DNA of 64,000 nt, taken from NCBI GenBank assembly GCA_020850315.1, contig JADZEY010000051.1:1-64000 (forward strand), in the 5' to 3' direction. The stretch comes from Armatimonadota bacterium. Lineage in GTDB: Bacteria > Bacteroidota > Ignavibacteria > OLB7. Positions 43,622-51,104 of the stretch are shown piece after piece (position 1 is the stretch's first letter; the number at the start of each line of letters is the position of its first letter). The notes beneath the pieces are model-generated. The model made no database searches. It was not told the origin of the DNA and saw only the letters and a program-made list of their open reading frames with translations. The position numbers and the translations under genes are program-made.

Positions 43622-44105
43622 ATCGTCAGTTGTCAATTGTCAGTGGTCAGTTGCAAAAGGTCGTATATCTATTTCACCCTCTTTAGGGCCGATTGATTTT
43701 AGGTAGCCGTTCAGTCTTGGAGAAAGTTCGTCAACAATTGCTTTCAACGAACTGGTTTCTTCTGATGTGAGAAGCTGGCGGGCAAAAGCGCGACGTAGCC
43801 AATGCTTCGTTTCATACAGCGAGCCGCGTGCTATTCGGACAAATCTCCTGTTATCTTGAAACGTACCGCGCCCCGCTCCTTCCGCGATGTTCGCTCCAAT
43901 TGAGTCACTTGATCGTATCAGTTGTACGCCAATTGTTCGTTGTTCAAGCACTGGCCATGTTTTCACAACGTTCCATACTGCGTCAGCAAGCTGTTCTGCC
44001 AGACGATAAACCTGAAGGTTCTCAAACTGGGATCGCGCCATAATGAGAGTATAATCTGGTCATTGCTGGATCATGCAACTGACTACTGACCAATGACTAC
44101 TGACT
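43622..44105. repeat. heptamer arrays in inverted orientation flanking a gene
   Basis: The left array (GTCAGTT, GTCAATT, GTCAGTG, GTCAGTT; 43625-43652) and the right array (CTGACTA, CTGACCA, ATGACTA, CTGACTA; about 44079-44106) are opposite strands of one family. GTCAGTTGCA (43646-43655) and TGCAACTGAC (44074-44083) are a perfect 10-bp inverted repeat. The arrays contribute the stop codons of the flanked gene and of the upstream transketolase half. Confidence 0.85.
43640..44041 (-). CDS. four-helix-bundle protein (23S rRNA intervening-sequence/S23 type)
   Basis: The 133-residue protein matches the four-helix-bundle family first seen in 23S rRNA intervening sequences and related to Avd of diversity-generating retroelements: FENLQVYRLAEQLADAVW, QLIRSSDSIGANIAEGAGRG and ARGSLYETKHWL. 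Function is unsettled; RNA binding is suspected for relatives. It is inserted between the two transketolase halves. Its last codons (ATDH and TGA) are made from the heptamer array. Confidence 0.88.
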   Translation of the reverse strand: MARSQFENLQVYRLAEQLADAVWNVVKTWPVLEQRTIGVQLIRSSDSIGANIAEGAGRGTFQDNRRFVRIARGSLYETKHWLRRAFARQLLTSEETSSLKAIVDELSPRLNGYLKSIGPKEGEIDIRPFATDH

Positions 44106-44945
44106 AACCCCCAACTCCTCCAGCGCCACCTTTGCTTGATCTTCGCTTGGTGGTTTGCCGTGCCACTCGTATTTGTCCTGCATGAAGCTAACGCCGTTCC
44201 CCATGTAGGTGCGGGCGATGATGCAGGTGGGCTTCCCTTTGGTGGCTTTGGCTTCGTCGAATGCTGCAAGAAGTTCGGCGGTGTTGTTGCCGTCGCACTC
44301 AATCACGTGGAAGTTGAACGATTCGAACTTCTCCCGAAGCGGATAGATGTTCATCACATCGGGGACGCGGCCATCAATCTGGCAATCGTTGTTGTCAACA
44401 ATCATGCAGAAGTTATCCAGCCCGTAGTGCGCTGCCGACATCACTGCTTCCCAGATGGAGCCTTCTTGCAGCTCGCCATCGCCAGTAAGAGCATAGACAC
44501 GGGCATTGTTGCGGTCAACCAGTTTATCGCTCATTGCCATTCCAACGGCGATGGATAGCCCCTGGCCCAACGACCCCGTGCTGCTTTCGATTCCGGGAAG
44601 GTGCATATCGCGCCCGGGATGCCCCTGCAACCGGCTGCCAAACTTGCGAAGCGTCAGCAACTCACTTTTGGGGAAGAATCCTGCGTTGGCAAGCGTGGCG
44701 TACAGCACCGGGCACATGTGGCCGGCAGAAAGAATGAAACGATCCCGCCCCGGCATTGCAGGGTTTTGCGGGTCGTGGTTCATCACGCCCCCCATGTACA
44801 GGACGGCGAAGATGTCGGCAGAGCCAAGCGGGCCGCCAGAATGGCCCGACTTGGCCACCACCAGCGAGCGGATAATGTCACGGCGAATCTCGCGGGCTAT
44901 CTCGGCTAACTTCTCGGGCGAGTGGCGTTCGTTCGTAAATGGCAT
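44097..44945 (-). CDS. transketolase N-terminal (ThDP) subunit
   Basis: The 282-residue protein is the diphosphate-binding half: AKSGHSGGPLGSADIFAVLY, GSLGQGLSIAVGMAMS, and the ThDP motif TGDGELQEGSIWEAVMSAAH through VDNNDCQIDG (GDG-x-N pattern). Its C-terminal residues VSQ and TAG fall in a heptamer array. The start is ATG 44945 (MPFTNER). It pairs with the gene at 42533. Confidence 0.94.
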   Translation of the reverse strand: MPFTNERHSPEKLAEIAREIRRDIIRSLVVAKSGHSGGPLGSADIFAVLYMGGVMNHDPQNPAMPGRDRFILSAGHMCPVLYATLANAGFFPKSELLTLRKFGSRLQGHPGRDMHLPGIESSTGSLGQGLSIAVGMAMSDKLVDRNNARVYALTGDGELQEGSIWEAVMSAAHYGLDNFCMIVDNNDCQIDGRVPDVMNIYPLREKFESFNFHVIECDGNNTAELLAAFDEAKATKGKPTCIIARTYMGNGVSFMQDKYEWHGKPPSEDQAKVALEELGVSQ

Positions 44946-45332
44946 GGGAACAGCGGTATGAAAAACGGTCGTGTGAAATTTCGGAAGAGCGGTTGCGATT
45001 CGGTTGCCAGTTGCCACATCTTCCGTGCGTGGCGGCTTCCAACTGAATGCACCGCAAAATTAAACAAACTTCCTCCCCTTGCCAGCCATCGGTGCCAACC
45101 TCCTACACTTTGAGATACTGTAATATAGAAGAACCTTGCTCCGGCGCGGGCAAATGGTTAGGTTTGGCGGCCAAAAAATTGGGAGGTCGGTGGTTAGTGG
45201 TTAGTTGCCAGTGGTCAAGGGGGAAGGGCTGATAGTGGTTTTGGGCTGTTCGTCATTAGTCATTAGTCATTGGTCATTGGTGCAGAGATGGAGTAAGGTG
45301 TGCTCCTTTCTTTGCTGGTTAGCAATTACCAA
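44946..45332. repeat. intergenic region with heptamer arrays
   Basis: This stretch upstream of the transketolase half holds GGTTAGT/TGCCAGT units (45190-45217) and GTCATTA/GTCATTG units (about 45250-45281), again at a 7-bp period. It also includes the promoter region of the leftward operon; no clear promoter was identified. Confidence 0.75.
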
Positions 45333-45515
45333 CTCACCTTACGCAGATAAAGACTTGCCGGCTTGGTGGCTTGCTTCGATGCTCTTCTTCTCTTCGGCTT
45401 TGGCTCCCTCTCCCACCCGACCAATGGAGTGGAAGCAGTAGCACCACCTGTTTGGGAGAGGGCCGGGGTGAGGGCTGGCAGCGAACGAGGGTAGGTGCGT
45501 AAGGTCAGTTACCAA
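45326..45515. mobile_element. MITE-like element with 7-bp target duplication
   Basis: TTACCAA occurs directly at 45326-45332 and 45509-45515. Between them lies a 176-bp segment whose ends are inverted: CTCACCTTACGCA on the left and, read inward from the right, CTGACCTTACGCA (12 of 13 identical). The interior carries a complete hairpin module (45391-45489). There is no ORF. The ends are related to those of the 20392-20649 element. Confidence 0.75.
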
Positions 45516-45535
45516 TCGCTTGTTACTTTCCATCA

Positions 45536-45610
45536 ACCGATTCCCGGCAACCGATTCCTGATTTCCGATAACCGATTCCCGGCAACCGATTTCCGATAAC
45601 CGATTTCCAA
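45536..45610 (+). repeat. CGATTCC/CGATAAC/CGGCAAC heptamer array
   Basis: About ten 7-bp units (CGATTCC, CGGCAAC, TGATTTC, CGATAAC, CGATTTC variants) lie directly before the TPR gene's ATG. They leave no room for a Shine-Dalgarno outside the array. A related CGATAAC pair precedes the DUF3467 gene (about 47258-47277). Confidence 0.85.
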
Positions 45611-45611
45611 C

Positions 45612-47132
45612 ATGAATCTTTCCCGCTCCCTGCTGCTGCTGTGTGCCGCAACGCTCTATCTGGCGTTAAGTGGCTTCGAGTGTGCCTCCAGTGAAGTTAC
45701 CACTGCACGGGTGGCACTGAAATCCAAAGACTACAAGAAGGCGGAAGAAGCCTTGAAGAAAGAAGTGGCCGCCCGCCCCGCAAACGCCGAAGCATGGCTG
45801 TTGCTTGGCGACATCTACAACGACCAAAGCCGTTGGGTGGAGATGGACGAAGCCTACGCAAAGGCTGAAGCCGCCCCGAACGCCAGCATCAGCAACGCCC
45901 AACGCCAGGACATTGCCGCCCGCCGATTTAACGGCTGGCTGAATAAGTTCAATGCAGGGCTGAAGGAGTACAACAACGAACGCTACGCCCAAGCCTTGAA
46001 GGAGCTGGATTCGGCGGAGATGCTTCGGAAAGATTATCCCGAAAATATCTTCCTTCGCGCCCAGGTCTATCTTGGCTTGAAGGATGAGGCGATGGTGGCA
46101 AAAACCTACCAGCAATACACACAAGTTGCCGGACGCGATGTTGACCCGGGCCTAGAGATGGGGCTGGCATTGGGTCTTGACCGCCGCCAGCTTGAAAGCC
46201 GTGCGGGGAAACCGGATGCCATCAGCGTGGTGGATTCGGTTGGCGGGTTTGCTTTCTACAAAGCAAAAAACCTCTACGTCTATTTTGCGCCAGCGGCAAA
46301 GGCCGGGGAAGCCTCAGCAGTGGAAGGATGGAAGTTCTACGGCAGCGACGATAAAACGCCGGAGGTCATCCGCCAGCAGCTTGGCAACACCATCCGCTCC
46401 TCCCCTTGGTATTCGCTGGGGGTACAAGCCTACAACGCTGCCGATAGCGACCCTCGGAAGTTCGACGACGCGCTGAAATACCTCCGCGCCGTGGAACAGC
46501 TTGACGCAACCCGCGATGACATCGGTGAGATCATCGCCGAGATTTACGTCGTCACCAAACGGACTGATGAAGCGATGCGGGCATTGGATGAGCAGATCCG
46601 CCGCGACCCGAAAAACCCGCGCCCGTACATCAACTACGGCAATTTGTACAACGAGCAGAAGCAGTACGACAAAGCGATTGAGCAGTTCAGCAAGGTGCTG
46701 GCGATTGACCTGCCAAGCGACGACAAGGCGTTGCAAACCGCGCTGTTCAACCTGGGTGCGGTGTACAAAAATTTGGGTGCGCGAAAGCAAGAAGAGATAC
46801 GCGAAGCATCCAAGGGGAAGCCAACCGCCGACCAAATCGAACAGTACCGCAAGCCGCTTCGCGAGTCCAAAAAATACTTTGAACAACTGAAGGCAATCCC
46901 CGCACGCCGTGGTGACTACCAGCTGCTGGGCGAGCTTGCCAACCTGTACGACGTGCTGGGCGAAACCGACAATCTGAAAAGTGCCGTCCGCGAAATGGAG
47001 GGGGTGGAAAATTTTGGCGACAACGCCCGCACCGCCGACTACTGGCGCCGGCTAAGCCGCTTGTACGCGATTATTGGCGACAGCAAAAAAGCGGAGGCGG
47101 CAGATAAGAAAGCAAGTGAACTGGGGGGGTAG
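45612..47132 (+). CDS. secreted tetratricopeptide-repeat protein
   Basis: The 506-residue protein has a signal peptide (1-21) with a Cys at 24 (SGFECASS), not a perfect lipobox. TPR-like helical pairs cover about 30-175 (TARVALKSKDYKKAEEALKK...) and 310-500 (DEQIRRDPKNPRPYINYGNL...). A middle domain of about 110 residues contains DAISVVDSVGGFAFYKAKNL. It probably scaffolds periplasmic complexes; partners are unknown. DUF3467 and GH57 genes follow on the same strand. Confidence 0.83.
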   Translation: MNLSRSLLLLCAATLYLALSGFECASSEVTTARVALKSKDYKKAEEALKKEVAARPANAEAWLLLGDIYNDQSRWVEMDEAYAKAEAAPNASISNAQRQDIAARRFNGWLNKFNAGLKEYNNERYAQALKELDSAEMLRKDYPENIFLRAQVYLGLKDEAMVAKTYQQYTQVAGRDVDPGLEMGLALGLDRRQLESRAGKPDAISVVDSVGGFAFYKAKNLYVYFAPAAKAGEASAVEGWKFYGSDDKTPEVIRQQLGNTIRSSPWYSLGVQAYNAADSDPRKFDDALKYLRAVEQLDATRDDIGEIIAEIYVVTKRTDEAMRALDEQIRRDPKNPRPYINYGNLYNEQKQYDKAIEQFSKVLAIDLPSDDKALQTALFNLGAVYKNLGARKQEEIREASKGKPTADQIEQYRKPLRESKKYFEQLKAIPARRGDYQLLGELANLYDVLGETDNLKSAVREMEGVENFGDNARTADYWRRLSRLYAIIGDSKKAEAADKKASELGG

Positions 47133-47288
47133 TTATTGGGTATTAGTCCTTAGTCATTGGTCATTAGTCGGGAGCAGTCGGGTGCTGTTCGCTTTGCTAA
47201 TTGCTAACACTAAGTGCCACTTGCCTTCCATCAACTGCCCCCCAATTTCTGAAACCCGATAACCAAAACCGATAACCAGTCTTCAACA

Positions 47289-47612
47289 ATGGACAACAAC
47301 AACAACGATCAATCACAAGGCCAGCAGATCAACATTGAGCTGGGGGAAAAAGAGGCCGAGGGCATCTACTCCAACCTTGCCATCATCAGCCACTCGCCAG
47401 CGGAGTTCGTGATGGACTTCACCCGTATCCTTCCCGGTGTTCCGCGGGCGCGGGTTCATGCACGCATTGTGATGACACCGCAGCACGCGCAGCTGTTCCT
47501 GAACGCGCTGACGGATAACATCAGCAAGTACGAAGCGCAGTACGGCGAAATTCAGCTGAACAACGCTGGCCCAAACTTCAGCTTCCCCGACACGGGGGAG
47601 ACATTCCACTAA
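47289..47612 (+). CDS. DUF3467 family protein
   Basis: The 107-residue protein matches DUF3467: INIELGEKEAEGIYSNLAII, SHSPAEFVMDFTRILPGVPR, ARVHARIVMTPQHAQLFLNA, IQLNNAGPNFSFPD. Family members are widespread in Bacteroidota and Chlorobi; the function is not known. An Asn/Gln-rich start (MDNNNNDQSQGQQ) precedes the domain. Confidence 0.9.
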   Translation: MDNNNNDQSQGQQINIELGEKEAEGIYSNLAIISHSPAEFVMDFTRILPGVPRARVHARIVMTPQHAQLFLNALTDNISKYEAQYGEIQLNNAGPNFSFPDTGETFH

Positions 47613-47615
47613 GCA

Positions 47616-47702
47616 GCATCGCGCACAGCCGTAGGCCCTTCAACCTGCGGTTGCCGCAGCAAGCATCGCGCACAGCCGCAGGCTTTTCAGCCTGCGGCTT
47701 AT
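47616..47702 (+). repeat. duplicated 47-bp unit ending in a hairpin
   Basis: GCATCGCGCACAGCCG starts at 47616 and again at 47663. The second copy has a perfect 10-bp stem AGCCGCAGGC/GCCTGCGGCT (47674-47683 with 47690-47699, loop TTTTCA) and then TTATCG. The first copy's stem is imperfect. It likely acts as terminator for the DUF3467 gene. Confidence 0.75.
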
Positions 47703-47747
47703 CGCTTCAGTCTTCTTGATCCCTACTCACACAAAACGTCAACCCTT

Positions 47748-50051
47748 GTGGATGGTTCGTTCGTTCTCATTCTGCACACGCATCTTCCGTACGTCTTGCG
47801 GCACAGCAAATGGCCGCACGGCAGCGATTGGCTGTCGGAAGCGGCGGCGGAATGCTACATCCCACTGCTGAATGAGTGCTGGAATCTGGTGAGCGAAGGG
47901 ATCACGCCGAACATCACCATCTCACTCTCGCCAGTGGTGGTGGAGCAGCTGGCCGATCCTGAGTTCCCAGAAGTCCTGAACGAGTATTTCGACGAGAAGA
48001 TCAAAGCCGCCTACGCTGATTATGAGTACTTCCTGGAACGCCCCGAAGAGAGCGGATACCTTGAGCTATCGCAGTTCTGGCTTGGCTGGTACATGGCCCG
48101 AAAAATGGACTTCAACCTTCGCTACCAGCGCGACCTTGTGGCTGGCTTCCGTGGGTTGCTGCAGAAAGGGGCAATCGCAATCCAAACCTGCGGCGTTACC
48201 CACGGCTACTTGCCGTTGTTAAGCCGCGAGGAGAGCGTCAATGCCCAGGTGGCACTGGCGGCGCAGGTTCACGAAAAGCATTTTGGCGAACGCCCACGCG
48301 GCATTTGGATGCCGGAATGCGCCTACCGCCCCAGCTACCTTTGGACTCCGCCGGTCTTCAGCCCCGATGCCAAGCCGATCCAGCGCGACGGAATCGAGCA
48401 AACCCTTGCCCGACATGGCTTGGAATACACTGTGGTGGATAGCCACCTGACGCGCGCCGGCATTCCGCTGGATCGCTTCCTGAGTGAGTTCGGACACGAG
48501 TGGGAGCTTGCCCGCGACGGCAGCCGCTATCTGAATCTGCAAGACTCACGCGCTGTGCATGACCTGTACCGAATATGCTCGGCCGGCGACGACGAAGCCG
48601 GAACCGCTGCGATTTTTACCCGCGATGCCGAAACCACGTTGCAGGTCTGGAGCGGGGCGTTCGGCTACCCGGGCGACCCGGAGTATCTGGAGTTCCACAA
48701 GAAGCATCACAACAACGGGATGCGCTACTGGCGCGTGACCGATTCGCGCGCGGACCTTGGCGACAAGCAACGCTACCGCCCCGACTACGTTGGCGCACGC
48801 ATCCGCGCCCAGGCCGACCACTTTGTGGCGGTTGTGGAGGAACGGATGCGCCGCTACCGGAACGCCACCGGACGCGAAGGAACACTCTCGGCTCCGTTCG
48901 ACACCGAACTGTTTGGGCATTGGTGGTTTGAAGGGCCCCGATTTTTGGGTGAGGTGATCCGCCGCCTTGCCAACAATCCGAACGTACGGCTTCGGACTGC
49001 ACCCCAGGAATTGGATGCAAAAACACCCGGTGTGGTGATTCAAATCCCGGAAGGATCGTGGGGGGAAGGCGGCCACCACAAAGTCTGGCTGAACGAGGAA
49101 ACCCAGTGGACATGGCCACTACTCTATGAAATTGAAGCCCGGCTGGTTGAGCTGATAAACACTCACGATAAGGAGCAACTGTTAGAGGAGCGTGTGCTGA
49201 AACAGCTTGCCCGTGAGCTGCTGTTGCAACAGGCCTCCGACTGGCAATTTTTGATCTCGACCGAATCGGCCAAGGACTACGCCACACGGCGATTCCAGGG
49301 CCACTACGAGAACGCGCAATTTTTGATTGAGTTCATCGAACAGCTTCGCCAGGGGCTGACGATGACCTTCGAGCAATTCACCCAACTGCTTCGGCTTGAG
49401 GCCCAAGACCGTATCTTCGACGACATTGATCTTTCGCTCTGGGAACGGCAGTCGTCGCTGGAGCCGGATGGCAGCGGCGATGAGAGCGAAATTTTTGGGC
49501 CGGAAGATGCTGGCGAAGTGGCAATCAAAGCAGCAACCGAACCCGGGGCTGTTTCAGCGCAGCCCGCATCGGCGCGGGCGATTCCAGCAATCCCGCAAGC
49601 CCCCCAACCAACAGAAATAGAGGTCCCCCTCAGCTACCGCATTTCCCGCTCGGCAGGGAAGGTTGAGCAGAGTGAGAAAGCAGAGAGCGAGCAAGGGAGG
49701 GATAGAAAAGAATTGAGCACAGCAACCGAAGCAACAGCCGAACCTGTTCTGCAAGAAACAGCTGAGCAAAAGAAGGCTGCGGCCAATCCGGCAACCACGC
49801 AGCAGGAAGAAACTGAGGTGATTGAGAAGGAGGCCGAAGTCGAAACAACAACTGCGCAGTTTGCCGCTGCCCAAGCCACGCCAGACGCTCCGGAGGCAGT
49901 AGCCACGAAGCCGCCAGCCACAGCAACCGAAACCACGCCAACACTGGCCGAAGTGTTTACGGAATTGGAGGGGGTGATTGAGGAAGACGAGCAATCAGCC
50001 CAAGCCCTGCGCGAAGCTGCGGCAACGTCAAAGCGGGAGGAGATAGAGTGA
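47748..50051 (+). CDS. GH57 1,4-alpha-glucan branching enzyme-like protein
   Basis: The 767-residue protein has a GH57 catalytic part (1 to about 560): FVLILHTHLPYVLRH, WMPECAYRP with nucleophile Glu190, and SAPFDTELFGHWWFEG with the acid/base Asp385. The helical C-domain has DWQFLISTESAKDYATRRF, typical of GH57 branching enzymes (glycogen-type polymers). Residues 570-767 are a low-complexity Ala/Glu/Thr tail that looks disordered. The GTG at 47748 is the predicted start. The stop TGA lies in the first unit of a GTGAAAA array. Confidence 0.9.
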   Translation: MDGSFVLILHTHLPYVLRHSKWPHGSDWLSEAAAECYIPLLNECWNLVSEGITPNITISLSPVVVEQLADPEFPEVLNEYFDEKIKAAYADYEYFLERPEESGYLELSQFWLGWYMARKMDFNLRYQRDLVAGFRGLLQKGAIAIQTCGVTHGYLPLLSREESVNAQVALAAQVHEKHFGERPRGIWMPECAYRPSYLWTPPVFSPDAKPIQRDGIEQTLARHGLEYTVVDSHLTRAGIPLDRFLSEFGHEWELARDGSRYLNLQDSRAVHDLYRICSAGDDEAGTAAIFTRDAETTLQVWSGAFGYPGDPEYLEFHKKHHNNGMRYWRVTDSRADLGDKQRYRPDYVGARIRAQADHFVAVVEERMRRYRNATGREGTLSAPFDTELFGHWWFEGPRFLGEVIRRLANNPNVRLRTAPQELDAKTPGVVIQIPEGSWGEGGHHKVWLNEETQWTWPLLYEIEARLVELINTHDKEQLLEERVLKQLARELLLQQASDWQFLISTESAKDYATRRFQGHYENAQFLIEFIEQLRQGLTMTFEQFTQLLRLEAQDRIFDDIDLSLWERQSSLEPDGSGDESEIFGPEDAGEVAIKAATEPGAVSAQPASARAIPAIPQAPQPTEIEVPLSYRISRSAGKVEQSEKAESEQGRDRKELSTATEATAEPVLQETAEQKKAAANPATTQQEETEVIEKEAEVETTTAQFAAAQATPDAPEAVATKPPATATETTPTLAEVFTELEGVIEEDEQSAQALREAAATSKREEIE

Positions 50052-50229
50052 AAAGTGAAAAGTGAAAAGTGAAAAGTGAAGAGTGAAAAGTGAAGAGTGA
50101 AAAGAGCAAAAGAAGCCTCTTTCCTAATGACCAATGACCAATGACCAATAACCAATAACCAATAACCAACACCTTCCCTTGCAACTGACCACTGACCACT
50201 GACAACGGACTACTGACAACTAACAACTC
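50048..50229 (+). repeat. three heptamer arrays in the GH57-lipoprotein gap
   Basis: The arrays are GTGAAAA/GTGAAGA units (50048-50104), GACCAAT then AACCAAT units (50122-50168) and CTGACCA/CTGACAA/CGGACTA/CTAACAA units (50184-50227). All three keep a 7-bp period and together fill nearly the whole gap. Confidence 0.9.
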
Positions 50230-50233
50230 CCCA

Positions 50234-51028
50234 ATGCTTCGCGCAACCCATCTGATTCTCTGCTTGTTTCTGCTGCTTTCTGGCTGCACAGCAATCAACA
50301 CGTTGGAGTTGCAGAACGCCGAAACGCTTGGTTCCGGCAAGGTGGCTGGGATGTACGGCGTGGGGATCGGGCCAGATATTCCCAACCTCTATCGCGATTC
50401 CAGCTGGACGATGACCGATGCGCTCTCCATTCCCTACTTGATTGGCAGAATGGAAGTAGGGGTAACCAACACCACCGATGCCAGCATCACCGCATGGACG
50501 GTGGCAACCCCGTACCTGCTGTTTGGGCTTGCTGCCGGATATTTCGAGACGGTTGACGCGGGGGTGGGGCTTGGCATAAAACAGATGCTGTTTGGGGGGG
50601 AAGGCGAACCTCGCAAAATGGCGGCGCAGGTTGGCGCAATTGGCTACGCAGCAAAATGGGTGTTCGATGAACACTTCTTTTTCGACTCCACAAACGTTGC
50701 TGGAATCTACGGCAGCTACGGGCTGAACGGGGGGCTGTGCTACACCTGGGCGTTCAACACCAGCAGCGTGTATCTTGGGGCCAAAGCCACGTGGCTCTAC
50801 AGCGACGAAACGTTTGTGGCCGCCCGCGATTACCAAACGGTGCTGAAACAGGTTTATGACGATCGTGTTTTCTGGACTCCGTACATCGGCTGGACTGGTG
50901 ACGGCAACAACCGCCGAATTGCGTTGGAGCTAAGCGCGACAATCGGCCGGAACCCATCAACCAACCGAACCGAAGCAATGGCCTTTCTGGGAATTGGAGT
51001 AAGGGTGAACGACATGAGCGGCAAATAG
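50234..51028 (+). CDS. lipoprotein with barrel-like strands
   Basis: The 264-residue protein has a signal peptide with lipobox LLLSGC (Cys18), so it is lipid-anchored. The mature part is Gly/aromatic-rich and strand-like (MYGVGIGPDIPNLY, AGYFETVDAGVGLGIKQMLF, AFLGIGVRVND). I cannot name the family. It is co-directional with topA, 76 bp downstream, but probably a separate unit. Confidence 0.72.
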   Translation: MLRATHLILCLFLLLSGCTAINTLELQNAETLGSGKVAGMYGVGIGPDIPNLYRDSSWTMTDALSIPYLIGRMEVGVTNTTDASITAWTVATPYLLFGLAAGYFETVDAGVGLGIKQMLFGGEGEPRKMAAQVGAIGYAAKWVFDEHFFFDSTNVAGIYGSYGLNGGLCYTWAFNTSSVYLGAKATWLYSDETFVAARDYQTVLKQVYDDRVFWTPYIGWTGDGNNRRIALELSATIGRNPSTNRTEAMAFLGIGVRVNDMSGK

Positions 51029-51104
51029 AGTTGCGCAGCTACAAGCCTTCCGCGCAATCCCAAACTCACGCAAAAAAAAATACCGACTACCGATTTATAC
51101 ACAC

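Noticed and set aside
43640..44041. Diversity-generating retroelement (because the four-helix-bundle protein resembles Avd)
   Set aside because: No reverse transcriptase, template repeat or variable repeat was seen in the surrounding sequence.
42533..44945. 1-deoxyxylulose-5-phosphate synthase split in two
   Set aside because: Motifs, lengths and the N/C division match split transketolase; the DXS-specific long N-terminal region is absent.
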